A stretch of 64,000 nt of DNA, taken from the NCBI RefSeq assembly GCF_011766325.1, contig NZ_BLLG01000001.1, positions 558,001-622,000 on the forward strand, written 5' to 3'. Shown in pieces: positions 40,929 to 48,827 of the stretch. The first letter of the stretch is position 1. Each line of letters opens with the position of its first letter. Origin of the DNA: Streptomyces pacificus (GTDB taxonomy: Bacteria > Actinomycetota > Actinomycetes > Streptomycetales > Streptomycetaceae). Both the position numbers and the translations under genes were made by a program. The notes beneath the pieces are model-generated. The model had not been told where the DNA came from, searched no databases, and saw only the letters and a list, made by a program, of their open reading frames with translations.

Positions 40929-41776
40929 GCGGCCACCCCCACCGCGTACTCGGGGTGGTCGCGGAAGGCGTGGTCGATGTAGGACTTGGTGACGCCGAGA
41001 CGGTTCGCTGCGTCTTCGCGGTTGACTCCGGTGGTCCGCATGATCCAGTTGGCGTCGTGGGCGATGATCTCGCGGCGGGTGACGCGGTACATGGGCTCGA
41101 AGTGCGGGTCGTCGATGGCGCCCGGGTACTGGTCCCAATACTTAGGCGGCACCCAGCGGTGCTCCTTGGCGTAGCGCAGGGCCCGGTTGATGCCGAGCTT
41201 GCTGATGCCGTGCTTGCCGGGGGTGGTCCGCCGCAGGGTGTCGTAGGCGGCGATGGTCGCCTGGGCGGTGGTGCCGTAGACCTGGCCGCCGCGGCTGATG
41301 ATGCGCCGCACGTTGTCGGGCTTGATGCCGATGTGCGGGCCGAGTTCCTTCAGCGGCCAGCCGGTGGCGACGAGGGCTTGGACGCGGCGGACGGTGCCGA
41401 TGGGGTCGACGCGGCCGGACTGGGTCGGCTCCGGCTTGATGGCGAGGATCTTGGCTTGGAACTCGGGAGTGGTGCGGCGGATCATTCCGCGTCCGAGCCG
41501 GGGTGCCGCCTGCGTGTAGAGGCGAATGGTGTTCCAGTCGATGCCGGTGAGGGTGGAGACGCGGTGAGGGGTGTAGCCGACGGCGTACAGCTTGAGGAGG
41601 TGCTGGCGGATGGGGGTGGCGTCGATGAACGGCTGCCAGGTTCCCTCGGCAATGGCACGGTTCCGGTTGCCCTGCCAGTTGTTGAAGCGTTCGACGCACT
41701 CGGGGAAGCGGCACTTGTAGTCGGTGTAGCAGGTGAGGGTGTCGTGGTGGGGCGGTTCGCGGCGGGCGGTGCTCAC
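40925..41776 (-). CDS. Multi-helix-turn-helix DNA-binding protein
   Basis: A 283-residue protein. It begins with a CYTDYKCRFPEC-type cysteine region, then repeated helix-turn-helix-like segments: KLYAVGYTPHRVSTLTGIDW, then VATGWPLKELGPHIGIKPDN, and NREDAANRLGVTKSYIDHAF. This suggests a DNA-binding regulator with several reading heads. GTG start with 4-base overlap. Possibly an early transcription regulator of the phage. Confidence 0.68.
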   Translation of the reverse strand: MSTARREPPHHDTLTCYTDYKCRFPECVERFNNWQGNRNRAIAEGTWQPFIDATPIRQHLLKLYAVGYTPHRVSTLTGIDWNTIRLYTQAAPRLGRGMIRRTTPEFQAKILAIKPEPTQSGRVDPIGTVRRVQALVATGWPLKELGPHIGIKPDNVRRIISRGGQVYGTTAQATIAAYDTLRRTTPGKHGISKLGINRALRYAKEHRWVPPKYWDQYPGAIDDPHFEPMYRVTRREIIAHDANWIMRTTGVNREDAANRLGVTKSYIDHAFRDHPEYAVGVAA

Positions 41777-42060
41777 GTGCCGTTGTCCTTCCTCTGGTCG
41801 AGGCGCCATTGGGTGTGGGCGATGCGCCAGGACGGGGGGTCGGGCCAGATGGTCCACACCGTGTCGTGGTCGTCGATGGCCTGGCGGAAGTGGTGGCAGG
41901 CCCGGTGGGTGGCGGCGTCGCGGTGGACGTCGGCGGGGGTGCGGCGGGGCAGTTGCGGCCGGCGGCGGAGCAGGTGGCGGACCCATACGGCGGCGGCGTA
42001 GCAGCCGATCAGGGCGAGCAGGGCGCCGACCACGGCGAGGGCCTCGACAGTGCGGGTCAC
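41773..42060 (-). CDS. Small membrane-anchored protein
   Basis: A 95-residue protein with one N-terminal membrane segment (VEALAVVGALLALIGCYAAA) followed by a basic stretch and a soluble end with His and Trp residues (HFRQAIDDHDTVWTIWPDPP). It is in the early region near the recombination genes. Membrane-anchored early proteins can act in host takeover or superinfection control; no direct evidence is seen. Confidence 0.6.
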   Translation of the reverse strand: MTRTVEALAVVGALLALIGCYAAAVWVRHLLRRRPQLPRRTPADVHRDAATHRACHHFRQAIDDHDTVWTIWPDPPSWRIAHTQWRLDQRKDNGT

Positions 42061-42419
42061 GCGGCTGCCCTCCGTGCGCGTCGCTGCTGGGCTATGGCGC
42101 GGCCGCGGTCGCTGAGGGTCCAGACACTCAGCCGGTGCCCGTTGGTGCTGGGCAGGGTGGAGGGGACGACGCGGCCGGTGTGTTCGATCAGCCCGGCGGT
42201 GCGCAACGAGTTGATCGCGGCGCCGAGGTAGCCGTGGCCGAGTTCGGGGAGGACGTCGCGGATGTCGTTGGCGGACCACTCGGTGTGGCGGGTGCCGAAG
42301 TGGAACACGGCCTGCTCGACGAGGAACCTGTCCCATGAGGACTGGTCGGCGATGGTCTCGAGGCGGATGTCCTTCTCGGCGGAGGCGAGGCGTTCGGCGA
42401 CGGTGAGACGGCGGGTCAT
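42057..42419 (-). CDS. Winged-helix protein
   Basis: A 120-residue protein with a helix-turn-helix and wing: VEQAVFHFGTRHTEWSANDI, then LGHGYLGAAINSLRTAGLIE and HRLSVWTLSDRGRAIA. It fits a small DNA-binding regulator. It starts about 75 bases downstream of the RecT gene. Confidence 0.65.
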   Translation of the reverse strand: MTRRLTVAERLASAEKDIRLETIADQSSWDRFLVEQAVFHFGTRHTEWSANDIRDVLPELGHGYLGAAINSLRTAGLIEHTGRVVPSTLPSTNGHRLSVWTLSDRGRAIAQQRRARRAAA

Positions 42420-42496
42420 GACGGACTCCGTTCGGGCTGGGATGCTGGGGGTGGAGCCGGCCGCATTACGGGTGCGGCCGGCTCCCGGCGTGCGGG

Positions 42497-43270
42497 CTAG
42501 TCGACGAGCTCGCCCTCGATGGGGCCGTCGTCTTCGTCGGGGTCGACTTCTCCGAGCGGGCTGCTGGCGGGCAGGGCCGGGGTGTCGAGGCGTTCGATCG
42601 CAGCGGTGCGCCTCTCCGCGGAGGTGGGCACCCACTTGCCGAGCCGGCGGGCCGCGGTCTTCAGCCACATGGCTTCCTCGTCGGTGCGCCACGGGCTGTA
42701 CTCGGTGTCGGCTCCGTCGGACTTGGCCTTGGCGCGGGCGATGTGGCTGCGGTTGAGGACGACGACCTTGGACGTGGCGCCGCCCTGCATGACCGCGTAG
42801 GCGTACACGCCGACGAGGTCTCCGCGGTCGCTGAACCAGTCGACCTTGTGGACGGGGCGCTCGTGCAGGCCGGGCACGTAGTTGAACTCGTCGTTGGCGC
42901 GGACGACCTCGACGACGACGGACGATGCGGCGCCCGCGTTGTAGATGAGTTCGACGATGCCCTGGTAGCCGACGATGCCCTGCACTTCGGGCTGGCCGCG
43001 GCGCTTGATGGGGCGGAGGTAGAACTGTTCGGTGCCGGGTTCGAGGCCGAGGCGGGCGGCGGTCATGAGGGCGCTCATGAGGCTGGCCGGGTTGTTCTGG
43101 GCGGCGGCGGCGAGCTTCTCGTTCTGTCGGAGGGCGCCGACGGCGAGGCGGGCGAAAGTGTCGACCTTGATGTGGCTGGCGGCGACGATGGCGAGTTCGG
43201 GCTTGTACTGCTCGATGAGGTTGGCGGGTGACTGTTCCTGCCGGGCGATGGCGTTGCTGATCTGGCTCAC
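42497..43270 (-). CDS. recT: RecT-family single-strand annealing protein
   Basis: A 257-residue protein with RecT-family features: SLMSALMTAARLGLEPGTEQ, then GIVGYQGIVELIYNAGAASS and AYAVMQGGATSKVVVLNRS. The acidic C-terminus (DPDEDDGPIEGELVD) is also usual. With the nearby YqaJ-type nuclease it forms a phage recombination pair like RecT and RecE. GTG start overlaps the upstream stop. Confidence 0.9.
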   Translation of the reverse strand: MSQISNAIARQEQSPANLIEQYKPELAIVAASHIKVDTFARLAVGALRQNEKLAAAAQNNPASLMSALMTAARLGLEPGTEQFYLRPIKRRGQPEVQGIVGYQGIVELIYNAGAASSVVVEVVRANDEFNYVPGLHERPVHKVDWFSDRGDLVGVYAYAVMQGGATSKVVVLNRSHIARAKAKSDGADTEYSPWRTDEEAMWLKTAARRLGKWVPTSAERRTAAIERLDTPALPASSPLGEVDPDEDDGPIEGELVD

Positions 43271-43506
43271 TGGTCTTCTCCGAGGTAGATGCGGGCGATG
43301 TTGTGGGCCTCTTCGACGGCTCCGGGCTCGTCGGTCCCGCCGTAGCGGCCCGCGGCCCGGAGGTCGCGGCCGCACACCTCCATGAAGCGGGCGATCTCCG
43401 CGACGACCTCAGGGTTCATCGGGACGTTCTCGCCTGCTCGGCCTCGGGTGCGGGCCTGCTTTCGCATGTCACGGGCGGCGCGCAGGATGGTCTCTGCGTC
43501 GTTCAC
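43267..43506 (-). CDS. Hypothetical protein between RecT and the exonuclease
   Basis: A 79-residue helical protein (NDAETILRAARDMRKQARTR, then VVAEIARFMEVCGRDLRAAG). Small helical proteins commonly sit between the two recombination genes. Coupled by 4-base overlaps on both sides. Function unknown. Confidence 0.6.
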   Translation of the reverse strand: MNDAETILRAARDMRKQARTRGRAGENVPMNPEVVAEIARFMEVCGRDLRAAGRYGGTDEPGAVEEAHNIARIYLGEDQ

Positions 43507-44384
43507 GTGGTGCTCCTGTAGGGCTGGAGGGAGTGGGTGGTGCCGTCCTCGCGGACGGTGCGGTAGGCGATGCGGCGGTCGCCGACGACGGCGCGTTTGG
43601 CGTTGCCGAGGAGGTCGAGGAGTTCGCCGCGAACCTGGGTGAGTTCCGTGCCGGCGTCTTTCGCGTGCTGCTGCGCGGTCTCGTACCGGGCCGCCAACTG
43701 GGCGGGGATCTGGACGTCGCGGTCTTCGAGGCCGTCGGGCTGGACGCGGATGGTCTGGTATGTGGCGTCGGCTCCGTCGATCGGGGGGCGGTTGCCGGTG
43801 CGGACGTCGTCGAGGAATCGCACGGCGGCGTCACGCATGACCTTCGCGTCGTCCTCGTCGAACCAGACGGTGTACTCGCGGTAGTCGCAGTTGCCGACGA
43901 GGAGTGCGATGTCGGTTCGGCGGTAGCCGAGGACGTCCATCTGCTGCATGACCTGGCAGCGGTAGTAGATGGGCACCTCGTCTGTGCCGGGTTCGCCCCA
44001 GTCGTCGTCGACGGTGGCGGTCTTGATCTCGACGAGCCGGTCGTCGCCGACACGGTCGGGGGTGGCGCGCTGCCATTCCCGCTCGGCGTGCCGCCAGGTG
44101 CCGGTCTCGGTGAGCGTGAGCTCGGGGTGCATCTCCGCGTACTTCGCGGCGACGGTCGGCTCGTGCCGGATCCCCCACTCCATGGCGACGCTCGGCTGGA
44201 AGGGCGCAGTGGGGAGGCCGGCCTTCTTGTGCCAGAGGCTGAACCGGGACTGCCACGGGGACAAGCCGAGGACGGCGGCGATCTCGGTGGCGGTGATGCA
44301 CAGTCCGGCGCGGGCGGCCTGCCACTCTGGGGTGCCGGGGGTGTAGGTACCGAGGAGTACCCCGGTCGGCGTCGTCACGGTCAC
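43503..44384 (-). CDS. YqaJ-type viral recombinase/exonuclease
   Basis: A 293-residue protein with YqaJ nuclease motifs: GLCITATEIAAVLGLSPWQS near residues 27-46, MEWGIRHEPTVAAKYAEMHP, then LVEIKTA with the catalytic Glu and Lys (about residue 118-124), and YYRCQVMQQMDVLGY. It degrades one strand to supply RecT substrate. The GTG start overlaps the previous stop by one base; a second GTG two codons on is possible. Confidence 0.88.
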   Translation of the reverse strand: MTVTTPTGVLLGTYTPGTPEWQAARAGLCITATEIAAVLGLSPWQSRFSLWHKKAGLPTAPFQPSVAMEWGIRHEPTVAAKYAEMHPELTLTETGTWRHAEREWQRATPDRVGDDRLVEIKTATVDDDWGEPGTDEVPIYYRCQVMQQMDVLGYRRTDIALLVGNCDYREYTVWFDEDDAKVMRDAAVRFLDDVRTGNRPPIDGADATYQTIRVQPDGLEDRDVQIPAQLAARYETAQQHAKDAGTELTQVRGELLDLLGNAKRAVVGDRRIAYRTVREDGTTHSLQPYRSTT

Positions 44385-44614
44385 TAGAACGGGACGCCTT
44401 CTGTGCGGCGGAACCAGAGGGGGATGCGGACGACGGGCGCCGGGTCCCAGCAGTGGCAGAGGTCGTGTTCGGGCCAGCCGTTCGCGTGGACCTCGATGCC
44501 GCCGTGTCCGGCGCAGGTCGGGCAGTCGGGGTGCGGGCCGCGGGTGATGTGGAGTGCGCGCCGGTAGACCTCGAGGGTCCAGCGGCGGAAGCGGATGTTC
44601 ACGGGTTGCTCCAT
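44384..44614 (-). CDS. Small zinc-finger protein
   Basis: A 76-residue protein with CPTCAGHGG and HDLCHCWDP, a likely zinc ribbon, and a basic N-terminus (IRFRRWTLEVYRRALHITRG). Typical small actinophage early protein. Role unknown. Confidence 0.6.
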   Translation of the reverse strand: MEQPVNIRFRRWTLEVYRRALHITRGPHPDCPTCAGHGGIEVHANGWPEHDLCHCWDPAPVVRIPLWFRRTEGVPF

Positions 44615-44659
44615 GGGGTGGGGCCTGCCGCGCGGGGCGGCAGGCCAGGCGGGCGGCGG

Positions 44660-45058
44660 TCAGGCTGCGGTCTTGCGCGGGTCGACTTCGGGGTGGGTGA
44701 AGCTGACTGGGGTGCCGAGGTTGCGGGCGTACTCGATCTCCGCGCGGGTGCTGTCGCCGATGTAGTCGCCGACGATGTACACGTGGTCGGCGAGGCGGAT
44801 CTTGGCGCGGTGGAGGTCGTCGAGCTTGACCTTGAGTTCCTCGGCGTCGGCCGGGTCGGCCCACAGGGGGTGGGGCTGCTTCATGTTGCAGCCGGGCTTG
44901 ACGACGATGAATCCGCTGGCGGTGAGCCGGAGGTCGGCCTCGGCCATCTCCTGCATAAACCGGGTGGAGCCGCAGATGCAGACGATCCGCGGGATTTCGA
45001 GGCGGGCTTTGGCGTCTTCGAGCTTCTCGTGCGGGGTGAGGAGCTGCGGGTAGGGCAC
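44660..45058 (-). CDS. Nucleoside 2-deoxyribosyltransferase-like protein
   Basis: A 132-residue protein with a Rossmann-like start IVCICGSTRFMQEMAEADLR and a conserved later part VYIVGDYIGDSTRAEIEYAR. The CGSTRF...E...GxxxxxE-Y pattern fits the nucleoside 2-deoxyribosyltransferase/DUF4406-like superfamily. Family enzymes exchange bases on deoxyribose or cleave N-glycosidic bonds. In phages such proteins may affect nucleotide pools or modified bases. The activity is not proven by the sequence. Confidence 0.68.
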   Translation of the reverse strand: MPYPQLLTPHEKLEDAKARLEIPRIVCICGSTRFMQEMAEADLRLTASGFIVVKPGCNMKQPHPLWADPADAEELKVKLDDLHRAKIRLADHVYIVGDYIGDSTRAEIEYARNLGTPVSFTHPEVDPRKTAA

Positions 45059-45131
45059 TGTCTTCTCCTGTCGTGGCAGGGTTGGTGGCGCCGGCTGGCG
45101 GTCGTGTGGTCAGGCGCCAGCCGGCGCCCGC

Positions 45132-45299
45132 TCAAGCGGCCTCGCGCTCCGTGCGGAGGGTGTTGGCGTGGAAGCTGGCGGAGATCTCGGGCAGTTCGTG
45201 CGCGGCCTCGATGTGGTCGGTCATCTGGTCGACGGCCTGCTCGCCCGCGGTGACGGTGTGGCGGCAGCGGGGTGCCGGGCAGGTCAGGTACTCGCGCAT
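45132..45299 (-). CDS. Small zinc-finger-like protein
   Basis: A 55-residue protein (MREYLTCPAPRCRHTVTAGE) with C-x4-C and, further on, DHIEAAH, giving a C2H2-like set of ligands. Its ATG overlaps the preceding stop. Probably a small nucleic acid- or protein-binding factor. Confidence 0.5.
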   Translation of the reverse strand: MREYLTCPAPRCRHTVTAGEQAVDQMTDHIEAAHELPEISASFHANTLRTEREAA

Positions 45300-45691
45300 C
45301 ACGCCGCCCCCTGCTTCCGGAGGGCGACCCACAGCGGGGCGACCGGGATGCCTTGCGGGTGCGTCGGGGCGTCGTCGGGGTCGATGTCGCGGCTGCCGGC
45401 GGGGGCGTTGACGGCGAGGATGTTCGCCTTGAACGCCCGCAGCTCCAGCAACTCGGCCCGGTCCGCCGCGAGGTCGGCGTGGGCGTCGGCCAGTTCGATG
45501 ACGGTCTGGTCGAGCCGGCCCTCGAGGTCGGCGCGTTCGGCGGCCAGTTCCGAGACCCGTGTGGCGAGGTCCATGCCGTCGCACTTGGCGCGGTCGAGGG
45601 CCCGCTCGAGCCGGCCGATCTTCTGCACCAGCTGCCACGGGGTGAGCCCTCGGTGCCGGGCCTTCGTGGCGATGTCCTGAGACAGGGTCAC
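45299..45691 (-). CDS. Coiled-coil hypothetical protein
   Basis: A 130-residue protein. Residues 20-85 form a likely coiled coil (LVQKIGRLERALDRAKCDGM, then VSELAAERADLEGRLDQTVI). The end is Pro/Asp-rich. GTG start overlaps the upstream stop by 4 bases. Function unknown. Confidence 0.6.
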   Translation of the reverse strand: MTLSQDIATKARHRGLTPWQLVQKIGRLERALDRAKCDGMDLATRVSELAAERADLEGRLDQTVIELADAHADLAADRAELLELRAFKANILAVNAPAGSRDIDPDDAPTHPQGIPVAPLWVALRKQGAA

Positions 45692-46158
45692 GACGCCTTC
45701 TCCTCGTCGGCGGCCCACTGCTCGATGGCGGTCTCGACGGGTGTGCGGAGGTCGTCGTGCCACAGGCTGCCCATGGGCGCCAGCTTTCCGGTGTAGGCGA
45801 GGGTGGCGGCCACGGCCGCGAGCATGGCGGGTGCGACCCAGCCGGGGACGGGCAGCGGCTCGAGGCTGCGGCTGGAGCCGTCGCCGTTGAGGCGGGCCCA
45901 CTGCCAGACGGGGCCGCGGTCGTAGTAGTCGTCGTCGCGCCCGGTGTGCCAGTCCCAGGCGAGGAGGAGTCCGTGGGGCCACCGGTCGGCGGGGATGTCG
46001 CAGGTTTCGGGGGTGATGGTGATGACGCCGCGCAGGTGGGGCACGTCGTAGGAGTCCTCGACGAACGCGTCGGCCTGCTGGGGCGTGAGGGCCGCTTGGG
46101 TGAGCGCGGTCTCGACGGCGGTGATGTAGGGGGTGTGCGGGAGGGCGCGGTTGGTCAC
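45688..46158 (-). CDS. Hypothetical protein
   Basis: A 156-residue protein with PHTPYITAVETALTQAALTP at the start and LLLAWDWHTGRDDDYYDRGP in the middle. This pattern resembles a small protein frequent in Streptomyces chromosomes and elements (DUF6292-like, tentative). It belongs to the run of small coupled genes between the recombination genes and the lysogeny switch. Confidence 0.55.
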   Translation of the reverse strand: MTNRALPHTPYITAVETALTQAALTPQQADAFVEDSYDVPHLRGVITITPETCDIPADRWPHGLLLAWDWHTGRDDDYYDRGPVWQWARLNGDGSSRSLEPLPVPGWVAPAMLAAVAATLAYTGKLAPMGSLWHDDLRTPVETAIEQWAADEEKAS

Positions 46159-46406
46159 TGCTGCTCCTTGGGCGGGTTGCTGTGGGCGGGTGTGATGCGC
46201 TGGTGGCGGCTGTCTCCGTGGAGTTCGTCGGGGATGTCGAGGAATCCGGCTTCGATTGACGCGCGCACGTCGGGGTCGGTGATCCAGGCGGGGACCGGGT
46301 CGCGGCGGGTGAGGTCGAGCGCGCGGAGGAGCGGGCCGGCGACCTGCGGGGGCACGACCGGGTGCGCCGTGAGCAGCTCGGACACGACGACCTCAGTGCG
46401 GGTCAT
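46155..46406 (-). CDS. Hypothetical protein
   Basis: An 83-residue protein with TRTEVVVSELLTAHPVVPPQ and a helical middle (DPDVRASIEAGFLDIPDELH). Coupled to neighbours by 4-base overlaps. No recognised domain. Confidence 0.5.
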   Translation of the reverse strand: MTRTEVVVSELLTAHPVVPPQVAGPLLRALDLTRRDPVPAWITDPDVRASIEAGFLDIPDELHGDSRHQRITPAHSNPPKEQQ

Positions 46407-47140
46407 GACGCGGCCGCCGGGGTGCGGGTGGACCAGTTGCCGTCGGGGTGGCGGATGATGAAGTCCCCGAAGCGGGCGACGATCCGGTCGGGCCCGCTGC
46501 CGATACGGAGGCCGGTCACGGTCAGCTTGCCGTCGACGGTCTCCCAGTAGCCCTTGGCGTAGATCCCGTCACGGTCGACCGCGTCGTCGATGTCGCCGAT
46601 ATTCCGCTGGGTGAGCTGCCACGTCTTGCAGCCCGCGGCCTCCAGCTCCAGCAGGGGCTGGCAGGTGGGGCACTCGTGGCGGACATCGGTCAGGTTGCCG
46701 TGCTGGTCGACGTCGCGGTTGTCGGCGTCACCGAGGGTCTGGCCGCAGCCGTTGCAGGCCCGCTTCAGCTTGATCGTGGTGGACTTGCGGCCGTCGTCGT
46801 TGGCCGTGACCTTGTCCGGGGTGTTCGTGCGCGGGGCGATGTCGACGTGGGTGAGGCAGATGCCGCCCGCGTAGCCCTCGACGGACACGACCGGGTCGCC
46901 GTGGCCGAGGATCCACGCCGGGGTGCGGGTCACCGTCTCCAGCCGCTTGCACGGGTCCGTGTCGCTGTAGGTGCGGCCCCCGGCGGCGCGCTTCTGGTAG
47001 GCGACCGCGACCGGGTGCTCGGGCCGGATGCCGGGGTACGCCACGACCGGTGTGCCGACCGGGAAGCGGCGGTTGAACTCGTCGGCCTGGCGCTGGCCCT
47101 CCGCCTTATCGGCTGCAAGCTGGGCCTGGTAGTCGCTCAT
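46403..47140 (-). CDS. Hypothetical protein with a zinc ribbon
   Basis: A 245-residue protein. The N-terminal helix (YQAQLAADKAEGQRQADEFN) is followed by a small beta domain (PVGTPVVAYPGIRPEHPVAV), a zinc-ribbon-like region with CNGCGQTLGD and HECPTCQPLL, and a final beta region. The middle ribbon suggests binding to nucleic acid or a protein partner. Role unknown. Confidence 0.6.
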   Translation of the reverse strand: MSDYQAQLAADKAEGQRQADEFNRRFPVGTPVVAYPGIRPEHPVAVAYQKRAAGGRTYSDTDPCKRLETVTRTPAWILGHGDPVVSVEGYAGGICLTHVDIAPRTNTPDKVTANDDGRKSTTIKLKRACNGCGQTLGDADNRDVDQHGNLTDVRHECPTCQPLLELEAAGCKTWQLTQRNIGDIDDAVDRDGIYAKGYWETVDGKLTVTGLRIGSGPDRIVARFGDFIIRHPDGNWSTRTPAAAS

Positions 47141-47361
47141 CGGTTGCCTCCGGTGTTGGTGCGGGGCGGGCAGGCGGGGCAGCAGCTGCCGGGGACGGTG
47201 AACGCCGAGTCGGCGTCGAGGTCGAGGTACTGGTGCCGCTGCTCGGCGAGGAGTCCCTCGGTGGTGCGCTTGTCGGCGAGGGCTTTCGCGTCGGCGGCGA
47301 CCCGCGCGGCAGGCACGTCCCAGTCGCCGGAGGAACGCGGCGGGGAACCGATCGTCGCCAT
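47137..47361 (-). CDS. Small hypothetical protein
   Basis: A 74-residue protein with AAARVAADAKALADKRTTEG-type helices and a CCPAC pair near the end. The ATG at 47361 touches the upstream stop. No function known. Confidence 0.5.
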   Translation of the reverse strand: MATIGSPPRSSGDWDVPAARVAADAKALADKRTTEGLLAEQRHQYLDLDADSAFTVPGSCCPACPPRTNTGGNR

Positions 47362-47801
47362 CACACGGCCTCCGTCCACTGGCCGTAGGTGACGGTGCGC
47401 TGAACGAGGGCAACGTCGGTTTCCTGCGCGGCCAGGTGCAGGTGCGTGTCCTCGGCTTCCGGGCGGGAGTGGGTGACGGCGATGGGCCGGTCACGGCCGG
47501 GCACCCGGATGCCGTACTCGGTGGCGGTCTCCGGCTGCTTGTCCCCGGCGGCAGGGGACGGGGAGGCGGCGAGGCGGCGGAGGGTCCGGGCGGTGCCGAG
47601 CAGCGCGCGCTCTCGCTCGGTGAAGGGTCCTGCAATGGCGGGAGGAACGCTGTCCTCCAGACTCTGGGCCGCCTCACGCAGGGCCTCGGCGCGGACGTGC
47701 GCGTCGTGCTCGGCGAGGAACCTGCGGGCGTCCTCCTCGTACATCGAGGCGCCTTCACGGATCGCCTGCACGATGTACTCGGTCTGGTCGGTGGGCCTCA
47801 T
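47361..47801 (-). CDS. Hypothetical protein
   Basis: A 146-residue protein. The first half is helical (YEEDARRFLAEHDAHVRAEA, then ERERALLGTARTLRRLA); the second half looks like a small beta domain (YGIRVPGRDRPIAVTHSRPE). Function unknown. Confidence 0.55.
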   Translation of the reverse strand: MRPTDQTEYIVQAIREGASMYEEDARRFLAEHDAHVRAEALREAAQSLEDSVPPAIAGPFTERERALLGTARTLRRLAASPSPAAGDKQPETATEYGIRVPGRDRPIAVTHSRPEAEDTHLHLAAQETDVALVQRTVTYGQWTEAV

Positions 47802-48055
47802 CGGGCACCCCCCGACCGGACGATCAGGCCCGGGTCGTAGGCGGCGAGGACCTTGTTCGCGCGAGCCAGCCGGGACAGCTCACGCTCCCGGTCCGCACGG
47901 TCGTCGTCGAAGTCGAGGGGACGGAAGCGGCCGACCTCACGAGCCGCCATCACGGAGTCCAGCTCCGCGTCCAACACGTGCTTCGGCATACAGTCGCCGA
48001 TCAGCGCCGACACGATGTCCGGCACCGGGACAGCGGGGAGAGTCATGGCGATCAC
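47798..48055 (-). CDS. Hypothetical protein
   Basis: An 85-residue helical protein (VPDIVSALIGDCMPKHVLDA, then DDDRADRERELSRLARANKV). The GTG start overlaps the upstream stop by 4 bases; an ATG three codons later is possible. No recognised domain. Confidence 0.5.
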   Translation of the reverse strand: MIAMTLPAVPVPDIVSALIGDCMPKHVLDAELDSVMAAREVGRFRPLDFDDDRADRERELSRLARANKVLAAYDPGLIVRSGGAR

Positions 48056-48222
48056 CGGGACTCACCCCCGAGGTGCAGCTGCGCCGGGTAAGCGAGCCCC
48101 AGGTTGTCGATGGCCGGCTTCAGCACGATGTGCGGCTGGCCGTCGATCAGAGTCGTGTGGATGGAGCCGGCGGACAGGTCGACTTTCACGACCTCACGCG
48201 ACTCAGTGGATGATGGAGACAC
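48052..48222 (-). pseudogene. Truncated phage antirepressor (N-terminal domain only)
   Basis: A 56-residue protein whose last 35 residues (IHTTLIDGQPHIVLKPAIDN, then LGLAYPAQLHLG) match the start of the P22-type antirepressor N-terminal domain, which normally continues for over 100 residues. AAAGGGGA stands before the GTG. The protein ends where the domain should continue, and the next gene starts in an overlapping frame. Either a decayed antirepressor or a short surviving peptide. Confidence 0.5.
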
Positions 48223-48305
48223 GGGGTCCCCTTTCGTTTCAGTGGTGGAGGTGGATCTCGTAGGCCCCGTCTGCCGGCTAGCCCCCGGCGGCGGGGCCGC
48301 GCCGA

Positions 48306-48614
48306 TCAGGCGGCGACGGTGAATGGCGCGACGGCGCCGAGCTCGGCGTTCTTGCGAAGGTCCCCGGGCGTGAACGTGATCCGCCCGCCGTCGTTGTGGT
48401 AATAGAGCTTGCGCTTGTAGCACTTCTCTCGGATGTTGCGGGCGCTGGTGAACGGCATGAGGTGCTTCTCGACCACCTGCTCGGGGGTCCAGCGGATCAG
48501 CTCCTCTTCGAGCGCCTCCTGGAGCGCCTTGCGCTCGGCGAGCGTGGGGGTTGGGCGCGGGGTGGTCTTCTTCCTCGCCTTGGTGGGGGGCGCCTTCGTG
48601 GCCTCGGCGGTCAC
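48306..48614 (-). CDS. Xis-like DNA-binding protein of the lysogeny region
   Basis: A 102-residue protein. The basic N-terminus (TKAPPTKARKKTTPRPTPTL) is followed by a helix-turn-helix with wing: WTPEQVVEKHLMPFTSARNI, then CYKRKLYYHNDGGRITFTPG. This is the fold of phage excisionases. Its place between a repressor and the rest of the early genes, about 1.3 kb from the integrase gene, makes it the best excisionase candidate in the element, although a Cro-like role is possible. Confidence 0.62.
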   Translation of the reverse strand: MTAEATKAPPTKARKKTTPRPTPTLAERKALQEALEEELIRWTPEQVVEKHLMPFTSARNIREKCYKRKLYYHNDGGRITFTPGDLRKNAELGAVAPFTVAA

Positions 48615-48826
48615 GTCTTCTCCTCTTGGGTGATGGCGACGCGCTTCACCTGCAGCGCGTCGGCGATGGTCTGGACCCTTTGGTCCGCTGCGTCGTGGAT
48701 GAGCCCCCTCTCGATGCGGGAGAGATAGCCCCTGTCGAGTCCGGTCAGCTTCTGGAGCGTGCGCAGGCCCAGATTCTGGGCTCTGCGGATCCTGCGGATT
48801 GCGGGTCCGTCTGGCTTCACGCCCAA
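48611..48826 (-). CDS. XRE-family repressor (minus arm of the switch)
   Basis: A 71-residue protein with a classic XRE helix-turn-helix: AIRRIRRAQNLGLRTLQKLT, then GLDRGYLSRIERGLIHDAAD. The track start is TTG at 48826; GTG at 48820 is preferred because a promoter (TTGCGC, 17 bases, TTAAGT) would start transcription at that GTG, giving a leaderless message. It diverges from the regulator at 49035. Likely the lytic or Cro-like arm because it leads into the early operon. Confidence 0.75.
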   Translation of the reverse strand: MGVKPDGPAIRRIRRAQNLGLRTLQKLTGLDRGYLSRIERGLIHDAADQRVQTIADALQVKRVAITQEEKT

Positions 48827-48827
48827 A

